From assembly GCA_950295325.1 (NCBI GenBank), contig OX485805.1, positions 33,405,501 through 33,469,500 of the forward strand: a DNA stretch of 64,000 nt. The letters run 5' to 3'. Below, piece by piece: positions 42,640 through 55,920 of the stretch; position 1 is the stretch's first letter; every line of letters begins with the position of its first letter. The notes below the pieces were generated by a model that saw only the letters and a list, made by a program, of their open reading frames with translations, was not told the DNA's origin and made no database searches. Position numbers and translations under genes: made by a program. This stretch comes from Polytrichum commune (Eukaryota; Streptophyta; Polytrichopsida; Polytrichales; Polytrichaceae).

Positions 42640-43090
42640 TCTTGATAAATTATTGCAATGGAGAATCTATGTTGCCCACAAATATTGTGCATCAATTTCT
42701 CATTGCTATTCTTTGACTATTTCTTGGTTAATATATTAACGAATGTTTATTTAGCTATGGCTTCAACCTTGCACTAGGTTATCTATACTTATATGTATTT
42801 TTCCTCCTACTTTCAAGTTCACTAGCAAGAAGGTACACTTTGTCATGTACTTGAGTAAAGAGGTGGATCTTACATTGCTTGGTTGTCAACTACTCACTAC
42901 TTGTTGGCGCTATGTCATGTTGTTGTGTGCATGTCCTTTGTTGGTCAACATATCTCTTATCATCAAATTGTTCTGAAAAGATGCCAATCACATGGTGGGT
43001 GCAAGCATAGTAAACTCGACAACTATGATCCTTGCACATGTTTAAGTGAAAATATATATATTATATTATAAGTTGTTCTATGTCAAGAAC
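42640..43090. other. AT-rich spacer with partial dispersed repeat, copy 3
   Basis: GGTGGGTGCAAGCATAGTAAACTC (near 42,993) and following words to about 43,070 resemble 38,205-38,275. No gene seen. Confidence 0.4.
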
Positions 43091-43099
43091 AACTTCTAA

Positions 43100-44040
43100 T
43101 TGAACTTGTTGAAGATTCAACTCTGAATTTCAAGTGACAACTTGCTTGATTGTTGTTAATGATGTCTATCATGTCAATAGAAAATATAGTCCATCAAGCC
43201 ATCTTCAACATGATGAAAACATTTCATTGAAATATGAAATTTGCATTAGATACATTCGATTTGAACTATTATGCTTGAGGGGCAAAGCTAGTTGTGTTTC
43301 AAGTGTCACGAGTCCACTAATAACACATGATTATGTAAAGAAAATTTCCTCCTATCAAGAGTGAGCTTCATAAACAAGCATGTATCCCATTAGAATTAAG
43401 GACATTGTCAACCAAAAATGTTTACTTATCTCATTTGTTTCCATAACATTGCATTGGTTCCAACACAATCGAGCATAGTTCACAAGGAGAATGTCCATTT
43501 TTCCTTAAATCTCCACAACGCTCATCTTCTTGTGAACCTACAACTGGTTAGTTATACCAATTCGAGAAAAATCCAAAGATAATTTTTTTTTCCTTCAAAT
43601 ATGGCTTTTGATTACAAGAAATCATTCACAACATATTCATTGCACTATTACAATGTCTTAATCCTCTTTGCAAAGACCAATATACCAAGAATAGAATTAA
43701 AAACTTTGAAACTTCACTTTTGAATGAAGATGACAAATCTATCATAGATCACAAGTTGCTTAAGCTTCATTGTTTGAAAATGCCCTCCAAAGGATGATGC
43801 AAGACCTTGCCAAATGTGTTGGATTCCAATCAACAAGGGAACATGACAAACGAGATGACAACATCATGTGCAACTGAAATGCTAGAAGTTGGTCATGCAT
43901 CCATGTACATCTTTAATGATTTATTTGTAGCACCATATTCTAACATGGAAGTTATACCATATGTTGATGATGAAAGTTCAAAGATTTCCAAGGCCATCAA
44001 GATGCCAAGCTCTTCATCAAATCAACATCAATAATCACAA
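43100..44040 (+). pseudogene. Decayed relative of the AP2-gene N-terminal region
   Basis: The frame at 43,134-43,364 reads LQHDENISLKYEICIRYIR, then LLCLRGKASCVSSVTSPLIT. It aligns with the start of the 39,063 gene (LQCDEDNAVHEIHMECQSG, FFLRSRVSFVPNVTSPYVDH). DNA similarity continues for about 150 bp beyond the first stop (shared TTGTTTCCA, CATTGCATTGGTT words). No AP2 domain is visible. Another short frame (43,807-44,034) may derive from the C-terminal part but the match is weak. This looks like an old tandem duplicate that has lost coding capacity. Confidence 0.5.
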
Positions 44041-44730
44041 TGCCCTCAAAATTTCAATATGACTTGTCATGGATTTTTTCCTCCAATAAGTGTTAATACT
44101 GAGGACTTTCAAAAACCAAACTCAAGTATGGAGGCATCCCCCAATATGTTTCACCCAACATAATTTGATTCATGTCCAACTTCAAGTGCGCTTGAATCAA
44201 GAGGAGTGTCATTTGATGGCACACCAAATATGGAAAGTATGATTCATATGGAGCCATGTAGACCTTTTGTGAAAATAACCTCAGCCTTGAACAACGTTTA
44301 ACAATAGACTCATCTATGAGTGTGGAAAGCATGATACCACTTGTAATAGATTATTACAAGAAGCATGGCTTGAAAGTGTTGTTGAGAACCATAGATAACA
44401 ATATTGTAAATCACCTTTAGGAAAAGTTATGGCTAGTAGTTTGAGGTAGAAAATTCCAATTGCTTTGGTTTCAACACATGTCGGGGCATTCTAGAATAAG
44501 ATCCTAATTACAATTTGTATAGGTACATTTCAAATGTTTACATGACATTTAAAAGTATATTAGTCCTAAGTTGTGCCATGACTATTTGAATACGAAATCA
44601 AGTTCCTTTTTACTGGTCTCAAAAAACATGTTCCAATTGCTTTTCATTATTTATTTATTTGTTCGGGTGAAGCATTTAACCTCAAAGGAGGTATTTCTCC
44701 TGCACCCTAACTTACATCTTAAGCTTACAT
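44041..44730. other. AT-rich spacer
   Basis: No gene or clear repeat, apart from possible further decayed sequence of the preceding duplicate. Confidence 0.4.
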
Positions 44731-47700
44731 GATACTTCTTGTATAGGGGACCTCTTCTTGTTTACCAAGAAAGGAGGGCATCGGTTTCATCAATTCTATC
44801 CATCCATTCATCCATCCATCCATCCATCAATTTCATCTCCAAGGTTCACACGAGGAAGGGGGATGTAACTTACATACTTCGGCCATGGCGAACTGGATGC
44901 ACAGCCGGAACAGGGTTTCATAGGTACAACCCACCAGGCAAAACTGCATCCTGAGGTAGAAAGATGGATAATTTTTACAGATTTTTGGGTGTGATATAGG
45001 TGTGGTGCATCCATTGAGGCTAGGAACATCGCCTCCTTGGCTGTGCTGTACCGTGATATGGGGTTTGTCTTTGTAATCTTTTGTGTATCGATAGGGAAAG
45101 CGCGTTCTGAGAAAGAGTGGTAATTGAAAGGTGAAGGTTGCACACAGTTCCAAGTGTAGTTTTTCGGGTGCCTGACATCCATTATGTCTGTGTACTGTTC
45201 TTCTTTAGTTGGAAATGATGGGTAGTGGGGTTGGGTATTGACTTCTACTTGTCTGTGCCATTTGGATGTACAAGAATATTGCTTAACTAGGGTCGAATTT
45301 ACCCTGGTGGAAGTTTGCTTTTGAAGTCTGTGTTCTCAGACTGAGTGTTCAATTCTGGGTTTCTGTCACTTTTTGCAGAAGCTCTTTGGTACAACCACCG
45401 CGGTTTAGTTGCACCAAGAATGTGGGAGGTTAGAGTTTGCACGTATGTGTTTCAAATCTGAACAGGTATTGAAATGCTTTTCAATGGTATTCAGAATTTG
45501 GTTGCATCTAATCTATTTATTCAATAATTATGAGACTCACTTAGATCACGGGTGCATAGAAGCACAAATTGATGGTTAATAGTAGAGATACCAATCACCG
45601 CATATATCCCCTGATGTTTTTGTGTGAAGAGAATGGAAGTTCATAGCCCTGATTGCTCAATGTCCATCTACTATATTGCAAACTTGTTAGAATTTTTTTT
45701 AAAAGCCACTATCAGATGTGATTACAATTTGAGCGGATGTAACCGCCACAGGAACTACAATCCCCAAATTCTTGAAGTATAGACACAACCTATATATTGA
45801 AGATACTGAGCATTAGTGAGCATTTCATGTCTACCACATAGGAGTGCATTTGTCAAAGACTCGGAGTGGAGAGAAGACTTCAGAGACTACAAAGCTATTT
45901 GATTACCTCTGCAGGACCATGATATGGATTCATTTAAGGTCTACCAGTTTTGGGGTCCTGTGCTCTTTCAAGAGCTAAGAATACTCTCCAACTGCAAATG
46001 AGAAAGTGATGATCAATCCATTCTAGCGCTTCATTTCATATACTTGTCTATTTCTAAGTGCCGTTTTCGTTCTTATTGTCACTCAAAATTAAAGCCAGCG
46101 TGTTTTTGGAGGCTCACTTTGAACTCTTTTGGCTTCCTTGTTTGCATGAGGTGGTTCTTTCTTCTTATGAGGATCTGCCTCTGCATACTTCGTTCCTTAT
46201 TACCTGCCTGTCATGATGTGGGGTTATTTTTTTCTTACCAGATGTCTGATGTCTCTGTGGTTGTGGAACGTGAACCTGAAATGGCCAGAGTTTTCACCAT
46301 ATCCCTACGTCCCAAGGACTAACTCTGGAGGGGCACTTTAGAGGGGTACTACGTCACCACATTTTTGCGGTGATTAAAATGCTATCATGGAATGTCCCGC
46401 ATTATACTTATCCTAGAAGTTGGTCATTGCTAATCAACTGACGCACGTTTTTTAGATTTCTCCTTGAATATGTAGATTGCCATACTACAATACAAGATAC
46501 TCTGAATTTCCCCGAAGTAATGCACCAGGGCACTCTATTTGTCGATTGTAATGTTGGAATCAGTTCACACTTGTTTCCATCTTCAGTCACACCTGGGCTG
46601 CAAAGAAACTGGTGTGATAATCTCCTCTTGGGGTCAACGGGTTTTGCAGCTGACAGTTTGATCCTGCTTGTTAGGTGGATTAAGTATATGCCATCGTCAA
46701 ATCTTTGATTCACTCGTTTCCTAATTTTGCCAAGCTGCTACTTATTCTTGATCTTTTCTTGGATACTCACATTCTTGTTGTTGCAATAAGGCTATGGACA
46801 TTGCTCGACACTCACTCTTCCAAGCGCATTGCTGGTAGAAACAGACAATAGAGCTACTTCAGGTTCAAAGAGGGGGACATGTTTTCTGTGCAATTGATGA
46901 CTGAAGCAACAAGTCATAAAATGTTGGAAGATTTGATGTCTCTGTGAGCAATTTTCTTCTCATACAAAGACTCTGATTTTTTTTTTATCATGGAGATTTG
47001 TGAGGGAATTCTTTCACCAAGAAGGATCATTTACAGCGAGTCACAACAATTTCAGTTGATTTTCAGTACTGAAGAAGCCTCAGGTGCTTGGATATTTGAG
47101 AAAATTGCTCATGGGGACATTTAACCTTCCAGCAATCTAGCGGCACTCCCAACGCCACCAACTCAACTTTGGGGCTCATCTACACAGAGGGTAAGCTGAG
47201 GCCTTATTGTAATGCCATCATATATCTCTGAGTATGTTTTTTGTCAAATTTATCCCTTAAAGGTCAAAGGGTGTATTTAATCGTAAATTGAGATGACTTA
47301 AGATGAACGACTTCCAATGCTCAAATGTTATTTACACTAAAAGACAATACTTCACTTGACTTTATTTGGACCCTATTTTCAACTTCATTTGATCAGACGC
47401 TCTTGTTAGAAGAATACTGGTTCTAAGAAATGACAGAAGAAAGCATTGTTCTCTTCGAACAAGGTGGTTAGAAGGTTGCTTTTCTAACTAACAACAAAAG
47501 ATGGAGTTATCAATAACAAAAGTACGTTTTTTTTGTCTCCAAAGCCCCGTTGGCTGTCGCGCTTTTGTGATGTTTAAAAAGTAAGCTTGGGTTTCATGAA
47601 GCTTGATTGTTGGATTGAAATGGGAATTGGTTCATGGGGTTAGCAATTGCAAATCACAAATATTTCCATTTCAACTTTCAGAATTGGAGGTCAGATGCAA

Positions 47701-49190
47701 AAGTTATTAGGGTTGAAGGTGATGAGTCTCTGTTGCTTTAGATGATCGCATAGAATCTACTACCGAGCCTAGAATGGTTGTGTGTACATTTAAGCACAGT
47801 CTAGTCCAATCTCATCATCTCTCATGTCATTTTTAGGGTCCATTATTTACTACAAGGCGCAGTGCCATATACCACTCAAATATAGGTGTCCAACATAATC
47901 ATGTGGGCGAATACCTACCTTTCCTGAAGTAACTTAGTTTATGGGTAGCAGCATGCGGATGCTACTTAGCAATAGCTTTCGAACAGTTTTCTAAAATTGT
48001 CAATCTCCAGATAAATATTTATATTGAGATATTCGTGTAGTTACTGGTTCTCAGTACTGCTTGAAGTCATATGAGTTCCTGATAAGTGTGGATCACACCT
48101 TGAGATAATTGTGGTAGACTGGCCTGAGACACGAGCTCAATAGAATCTTCAGTCAAACCCTAGAGAGCCTTTTCCTTTTGTAAAACCTGCCATAGTTTTC
48201 TGGTCTCCCTAGCTGGGCTCAAAATTTGACAACCCTTGTGCTAGTTTGCCTGAGGTTCTGAAGACATATCCAAGGTAAAACTCAATATTCTAAAAAGAAT
48301 TCATAAATTTCCTTCAAATACCTAGAGACTTCTGCTACTTTAAAGTGGGCAGCAAAGAATCTTCAGCCATTGTGGAGACTAATAAATGCTATGTGTTGGT
48401 TGCAACTCTTTCCGAAAAACCCATACCTCTATCTGGATACAATTTTAAATTTTATCACTAAGGCTATAGGGGCTAACTAACCTTGGTTGTGAGGTAAAAT
48501 GAACCTCATGCAATTCCAATATTGTGTGCACCATGGTCGTGATGGTGTTTAAAAAATTGACAATGATTCCTTTCAAATAACTTTATATTTCTTCTATGGC
48601 TCCGTTGTGCACTTGCTTTGATGATCTGAATGTTAGCCTTGCTGGTATGCAGCTGGTCTCGTTGGATTGGATCTCATTCTGCTATAATTATCATAGTTGT
48701 CTACTCCCTGATGGCTTCATAGAAGTTCTGAAATTCTGATGAAGGTGCACGCAATTGGGGGGACCAGGTCCAATGTGTGCATGAAGAAGCATTCTTCAAG
48801 TTATGTAGGAGAACGAAAACTAGATTTGTTCATCTCAATCGCCAAGAACATTAAATACAAGAATTGATGACTACATTCAAGTCTATCTTCAATAACATTA
48901 AGATGTAGCAACTGTCATGTTTTCAAGTTGACCTCAAAGAATGCGTATAAATATCCATGATAGTGTTTATGTCAATCAACATGAACCATCCCTGCACTTT
49001 CCAATGTACCCAAGGTTCACATTAATCGACAAGAACTGTCCGGTTTTTGCGGTATCCTGATATTTGCAGATTGACTAGCTAGGTAGGGCATAGCGATTGT
49101 GTGGTGTACCTTTTTGGGTAGAGCTCAGTGTGAAGCACTCAACCAGCAACGGCAACTGAGGGAAAAAGGCGGCTCAACTTTTCCAGAGTA
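44731..49190. other. Long single-copy-like stretch without a convincing gene
   Basis: The base composition is noticeably less AT-rich than the surroundings, homopolymer runs are fewer and no transposon motif is visible. A CATC microsatellite lies at 44,804-44,828. Short open frames (46,044-46,322, ending MSDVSVVVEREPEMARVFTI; 46,408-46,713 minus; 46,520-46,708 plus) have no recognisable domain. A possible exon end with a donor is CATCTACACAGAGGGTAAGC near 47,175. It could hold a spliced or non-coding transcript, but I cannot define exons. Confidence 0.35.
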
Positions 49191-50691
49191 ATTTATACCC
49201 CTGGCTTGGGACAGCTTACACATACCTGCTGCAACATCTTCCGTCCATTGGGAATCATGGGAACGATGGGGTTCCACCATGACATTGCTTCCGCAAAATT
49301 TGTCACCGATAGGTGAGTTGTATGTTCTTCAATCAATGTTACCAACAATACACATTTAAACCCATGGGCATCAAATTGTTGTAACGTAGACAACCCTTAT
49401 TCTAGTTACTTATCTTAATTGGACGACCCTGACTTCAAAGGCATTTGAATGGGCGTCGCTCCAAACATGGATACCTAAAAGACATGTGTTTAAAAGATAT
49501 TTGACTATGTGCTCAAAATATGACCATTTAATGAGCATAGATGTCTTCTCTTTCCTAATGAATACAATTATATTCATATGAGCTTCAAAAATTATGAGGG
49601 CAGTGGCTATGACCTTGATTTGAGAAACCATCTCGTACTAGAAGACTTGTCATTCATATGTGTTCGAGTTGCATTAGTCTAGTCCAAAAAATTAACCATG
49701 TAAGATACCTTACTTTTCGGATTTTTATAGTTGGTGGGTACACTCTCGAGGCAACAACCTAAGGTTTCATTTGGTGATTTTCTTACCTGCACCCCTACAT
49801 TTGACTTGTGTGTGTGGTGTTTAGAATCATATAACAAGCACCGGAAAAATCCATGTTTAAATGGACTATGTCTTCAAATTCAAATAGTGAACTCATATGG
49901 AGGACCCATATGCTTAGTTGAGCTTTAAACAAATATGCAATCTTGGTATTCAATACTAATATTATCTAACTTGATGCTTGATGCTAGATTTGTTAAGGCA
50001 ACACAAGTATGGTTCTATAAATCTAATCAATACAGGCTAGAAAATGTTATATATAGATTAATTATGGACATTTAATAGAGCCTAATGGTAGATGTAATGG
50101 TAAAGATTTGAAATAACCATATAATGCACGGCCACCTTATTGTTGAAATGGGTGTTAGGTGGGCAACTCATGCAATGAAAAGGCCAAAGCCACTTTCCTA
50201 AATACTTTGGGAGCATGTGATACAATATACGAAAGAGGAGTTGTCGAATATGAGAATACCTCTCATCCATCCAACAAAAAAACCGTGACCCCCAATAGAT
50301 TTTTGGCCATTTCATATAAAATGAATTGGACTAAATGAATGCAAGGTTTTTAAAGCTAATTCCATTCTCCAATCAACTAAAAGAAGTAACCCTTGAGCTA
50401 CAACTTCCAATTGTGCAATATTCACAAAGAAGCTTCATAGTCCATATATTAACATAATTGATTTGAGACTTTCAGAAGTCCAATTTGACCAAATATGGTG
50501 TGTAAAGATCAACTATTTATAGGTATAGAAACTAATTGTTGAAATAGGGTCTTAGTTCACCAACACATTTTATAAATACATCTACTTAACTTTGAAACCA
50601 TTTTTTTCCCCCTTCTTCATAACCCTGGACCCTGGTGTAGGATCTTTGGGCTTTTAAAGATTAGCCCCTAAAGAATTTTGAATCCTCTCAC
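49191..50691. other. AT-rich intergenic DNA
   Basis: Short frames only (49,193-49,393 minus, 49,410-49,631 minus, 49,731-49,928 plus, 50,082-50,315 minus), none recognisable. Confidence 0.5.
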
Positions 50692-50699
50692 ACTGAATA

Positions 50700-51197
50700 C
50701 ACGGGTAGATCACTTAGTGCATTTTAAAAACGACGTGCGGCATAACATAGAGAGGATTAAAATTATTTGAAATAAAAATTATAAAGGAATTCCAAATAAT
50801 GAAGGGGCCATTAAATGTAGACAATCCCATTATAAGTAAGTTAGATGGACATAAAATGTGGGCCATTATTTTTTGTAAAATTAATATAGGGGTTGAAGAT
50901 AAGGATCCTAGAAGGTATGTTTAGTATGGTATGTAAATGAGTTTAGGACTCATGGGGATGGATGATAATTGGGATTTCCGTCTGTCCAAAATTACTTAAA
51001 AGGAATATAGAGTACAAAAAATTACAGTGACTTGGACAATATAAGTAATGGAAGGGTGCAAACAAATGGGCCATTTTTGAAATTTAAGTAATTATAGGGA
51101 GGCTTTAATTCAACCCTTGAAGGTAAATAACCCCAAAACAAAAAAAACCCCCAGCCGCACGTGGTGCACAAAAATGCCTTAGAGTGATCTACCCGTG
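50700..51197. mobile_element. 498-bp MITE with 8-bp target duplication (hAT-like)
   Basis: The termini CACGGGTAGATCACT at 50,700-50,714 and the complement at 51,183-51,197 are perfect inverted repeats; similarity extends about 40 bp inward to ACGTGCGGC. The flanks carry a perfect 8-bp duplication ACTGAATA (50,692-50,699 and 51,198-51,205). No coding capacity. The duplication length fits hAT-type (or P-type) transposition; the end does not start CAGGG, so the superfamily is an inference. Confidence 0.85.
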
Positions 51198-51205
51198 ACT
51201 GAATA

Positions 51206-51764
51206 TGTATGATAATCAACACTGGGTTTTAGATGTGCCCACACATGTCTCTCATGTTTGTGAAGGCAAGTCATAATTGGGTTCCTTGTCAATTATCATA
51301 AGGCAGAGGTGCTTAAACCAATCTTTTGGCTAGTTTAACTTATTTCAAAGTTAATTTGGATTGGTGGCATGAATGATTGGTTAGCATTTTGGCTTAAACA
51401 TGGTAGAAACAAAGTAAAATAAATTGCACATAATATGAATAGGTATACTACAAATTTTTGAAGTCATTTACTCCTAGCATTCTAAATCTCTCTCTAGACT
51501 CACAATTTTTCCACTGCAAATGATTCACAAAATCATTTGTCTATTCTCTCAAAACCGTACCCATATTGCCCCCGCAATACAATCAACACTTCACCCAATA
51601 AAGAATTTGAGTGCTTATAACTTTTGCATGTGGGATCTTCATGAAAACATATTAGTAATCCACCCCTAGCTACATTCCAACGCTTGCCTAAATCCAATCT
51701 CATTTTTTTCCCAAATCCAACCCCACATTCTCCCAAAATCTCCCCACTCTCCACCCAAATCTGC
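51206..51764. other. AT-rich spacer
   Basis: Ends in a C-run near 51,763-51,775. No gene seen. Confidence 0.5.
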
Positions 51765-52105
51765 CCCCCCCCCCCTTTTTGTGATGTGCATGGCCACATG
51801 TAAAGTGTGAATGTAATTGTGGGCCACTTATTCATTTATTGTTTTATATGTGGTCATTCTTCACTTTATCAAAGCATACATATAGCCTTGGATTTCTCCC
51901 ATGTACAATTAGAAGTCGCCACCCAAATTGACACATAGATTTTGTACATTCACTTGGCATTACTCCTTTTAACTTATCTAAACGTAGCCATCCTAAACTC
52001 CATAAAAAAATCTTTAACTCCACACCTTGGGTGCTCTTGAAGTCAACATTGTAGCCAAACCTACTACTTTTCAAAAAAAAAAACAAATAATAAGGGTTGG
52101 CTCCA
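51765..52105 (+). repeat. Direct repeat, copy A
   Basis: Aligns in order with 52,816-53,101: GCATACATATAGCCTTGGAT, AATTAGAAGTCGCCACCC, AAACCTACT and AATAAGG words. The copies are diverged. They might be LTRs of a small decayed element (about 1.3 kb in total) or a local duplication; clear TG...CA ends were not found. Confidence 0.65.
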
Positions 52106-52815
52106 ACCCTTCTTAATTCTTGCCTTTCACTTACCCCAGGACCGTTTTTTTCTTTTTCTTTTTCTAGCTACTAGTTCCACTTTGCTACAGTGAAGTGAAT
52201 TGGTTTACGCACACAAGTTAAAAAATATAGATTTTTGGCTTGTAAGGTGCCACCTCCACTCTTTGTGAGTAAGAGGTGGCGCCAACTAGCTTCACATGGT
52301 TGGAGTGTAGTCGCCTAAAAGCCAAGACCCACCTTTAAGCTACATTATTTGGAGTAGCCAATGAACTCCATTAGAAGTTGTGGATGGAGCCCATCTTCCC
52401 ATCCAAGAGCTCATGTCACTTAGGGTTTAGTTGGGTGGGGTGAGTGGTGTCGCCACTTTCTCCTTCAATCTCCACCCTTATGGTCACCACCCTCTTGCTC
52501 TCTTAGCTTGTACCTTGTAGCCTCTTCTTTATTCATGTAGTGGCAATTAGTGGCACCACCTTTTGATTGTAGTGGAATTTAAGAACTATGGGGACCAAAT
52601 TTCAAGTTTTGAAGTGGAATGCACTGGTGGTGCTTGAAGGTGCCAACCTCCCTAATTGTACTTGTATGCGTGGTTGTAAGAGTGGTCTTTTTAAGCAATG
52701 ATGTTCATTTTGGGTGTAATCTCTTATTTAAGTGGGTTGGTCCAATGAAGCCTCTAGAGGTTTAAGGGGGGCTAGTGCAATGTTTTCGGAGAGCAAATTT
52801 CAAAATGTAGTCAAC
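52106..52815. other. Sequence between the direct repeats
   Basis: It contains an imperfect hairpin (AGGTGCCACCTCC near 52,239 and AGAGGTGGCGCC near 52,272) and no gene. The word GGTGGCGCCAACT also occurs at 13,033, in the SINE-like sequence. Confidence 0.4.
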
Positions 52816-53101
52816 TCCCCCTTTAGTTTGTGGTATGTGTGGCCACTTGTAGATTGTAAATATAAATACGGAGCCACTTATTATTTTATATGTGAGGCCG
52901 TTATTCACCTTTTCAAAGCATACATGTAGCCTTGGATTTCTTCCACGTATAATTAAAAGTCACCACCCGTATTGACAAATAGGTTACGTGCGTTCGTCAA
53001 ACAATCCCTTTGATTCATCCAAATGTAACCACCTTGACTGCTTTTGACTGAGCATGGAGCCAAACCTACTGCCTTTTTTAGAACAGATAATAAGGACTGG
53101 C
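52816..53101 (+). repeat. Direct repeat, copy B
   Basis: Partner of 51,765-52,105, same orientation. Confidence 0.65.
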
Positions 53102-55918
53102 AAGGACCAAAGTGGGTCAGGAGTTAGTTAGTATTCAGTTAGTTGGTAAGGGTAGTTTGTACTTGAAGTACTTAGTGTGTACTGAGTAAGGCTGTAATCA
53201 GGCACTCAATCGTCTGCCAAACCACTTGAAGTTTGAACTAATCTTGTACCCTAAAAATATTCAGGTAAAGGGGTTAGGTGCAACTTGCAAGTATCTGATT
53301 ATTGTTGCCTCATCAAACGGCCTTCACCTAGGTCCGGGGAGAACCAGCAGTTAGTGACAGATGAACCGGCTGAGTTTGAGAAATAACTGGTTCAGAATTA
53401 CCCATCATTTTAGAGGAATATAGAGAAGGAATATACCCCAAATGAATGAAGCAAAACTGGAACATTATGTTCACATGGAAACTTACCGGCTGGATTTAGA
53501 ATCACTAGGATCTTGACCGACTATCTATGCCCAAAAACTTCCCAGGCACTGGCCTTCACAACTTTGTATGAAGTTCATGCCCACTGGTGGAGAGTCGAGA
53601 GCCGACCATGAAATGCCCAGGGGAATTTAATCCAGTGGAGTCATTTTGTAAACGGTACAATGCATTGATGCAACTGCCCTTTATATATATATATCATAAT
53701 AACTTGTCAACATGCTATAAAAGCTTTGAAAGTAATGTTATGATCAAAACTTGGCATAATATGATCACATGAACATGAGGAATTGTGAAACTCTTCTCAT
53801 ACTTCACTTTTGCAGATCTTGGTTGTTTTCCAAGTCCCAAAAATACCAACCCATTCCAAAAACTTAGATGTTCTTTCACAACCCATTTCGCAAGCTAATT
53901 GCACCTTTCTCCATCTAGATTTGATCTAATCTCAACACTGCCAAACACCAATGGATGTTTGCCCATTGCCATTCTATTGAGACTGAGAATGAGATAAACA
54001 ATAGTTGAGATCAAGTTGTCAAGCATGTCACGGTGGACATCCAATCATGCTTGAAATTATGACCCCAATTGAATCGAACGAATTCCAAATACTAGCTAGT
54101 ACAAACATATGTGAACCATATTTGAGCTAGCACAAAACTTGTGGTGATGCTTGATGACAATTTGGTTAAGTAACCTGGTTGATTCTTGAAACGGGGATGT
54201 AATTCAAATTTGACCATACTCAAAGCTGAGAAATGATCCAAACTTCTCATGTTGTCTCATGTTACATTTTTCAAATAATTTGATGCTAGAATTAACATCA
54301 AAGACACCAAATTAATTTAGTGAGGCACACTTGAAATCAATCAATTACAATACAAGGCACACAATTTGAATATGATGAATGAGAGTTACGTTTGCATGCA
54401 ACAATATTCCCTCACTCATGGAACAATAAAAAAATTATCACCATTTTGCTAACATATATCATTTTATACTTGAAGAATAGTAGTTTATTATTTGGTAAGC
54501 CACCCAAATTTTCGACCCATACATGAAATATAGCGAGCCATGGTATTTTCTATCCACGCTAACTTTCAACTCACAAGACTAGATGTAAACAATGTGGCAA
54601 GTTAAGAGGGAGAGGAAGATTTGAGGAGTGGAGTGAAGTCACTAACTTCGTTGCTTGAGACTTCATTGATTATACGTACATGTGACAATGGGAATTATAG
54701 CCTGGCCATGAGTATTGGAAGAAACAAGGTTTGACTGGTGGGTTTTGAAGGAGAGAAACACAAGTCTACACTGAATTCGGAACAATTCCTTCCTTCCAGA
54801 GTGCAATCTCATAGAATGCAGGCCAAGATGGGGCGAGTGTAGGGTGCACAACTGATGCAGCAATAATGTTAGGTGGGAGTGTTTTCGTAAACCCCACCCC
54901 AAGGGCACATCTCAATCTCATTCCACAATCCAAAAGACCTTCTGTAAGTTAAGTTAGAGCATGTCAGTAGAAGCTCCCATTTCCAGAGTGAATGATGCAT
55001 TTCAATGCGTCGGGTGCAGTGCACTGGTGTGGGCAGACAGGGAAATACCTCTCATTCATCCATCGTTGTTAAACCTCAACCCCTTGTAGGTTTGTGGTTG
55101 ATTCATCTTAAATATGATATACTAGACTTGTTTGGGATCTTCAGGCTAGTTTCCATGTCAAATTGACTTTAAAAAATAACTTTTGGACTGCATTCCGTGG
55201 TGTGGTCTGCCGAAGAAGCTTTGTGTCTCCCTTGCCATCTACATGCATGTCTCCCAAGTTGATTGCATTGTATAAATATGCACACTCCACAATATTATTC
55301 ATGCTTTCTTTGCATGCCAAACATGTTGCCATTCGCACATACATGGTCAACTCCAAACGGAGCCGACACTTAAGTCCCCACAATTTCAACACAACATTAG
55401 CTTCCTAGTTTCCTCCTAAACATGTTTTCAAATCACCATGCCCATGGTCCACCATGTCCGGTCCATGCTACATTGGGAGTGTGGACAAGAACTTGTGCAA
55501 GACCAAACCTCCCAGTTTGCCTCCTCTGCATCCAAATAAAATCCATTTTGTGCCACCAAATTGCAATGGCATAAATTCGTTGCCATCTCGCAATTGCAAA
55601 GGGCTCTTTTACCTAGGTGTTTTGAGCACCACAACCACAGAACTCAAATTCATCTTCTCCATGCATTGGACTTATAAACCACGACTTTGACACCCCCATG
55701 GTTGATGTAGTCAAAGTCCGAGGATTTCAAGCCATCATGGACCCCAAGCATTGTAGAACACACCCGTGCTTGCTCCACAAAACTATCCAAGAGCACATTC
55801 GTGGCCCTCATCACAATGTTTAGTGGTTCATTAGGTTGGATGGTAGCTAGGTGCAATCGATCCACATCCAAGGCATTATGTGTTTGATGGCCTTTGTTGA
55901 GGCGATGGTGTTTGCAAT
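53102..55918. other. Gene-poor DNA left of the pogo element
   Basis: No supported gene. 53,110-53,420 has an LTR-like appearance (mixed composition, TTAGTTAGTATTCAGTTAGTT repetition) but no defined ends. At 55,141-55,964 short frames on both strands lie in less AT-rich DNA; none is recognisable. Confidence 0.4.
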
Positions 55919-55920
55919 TA

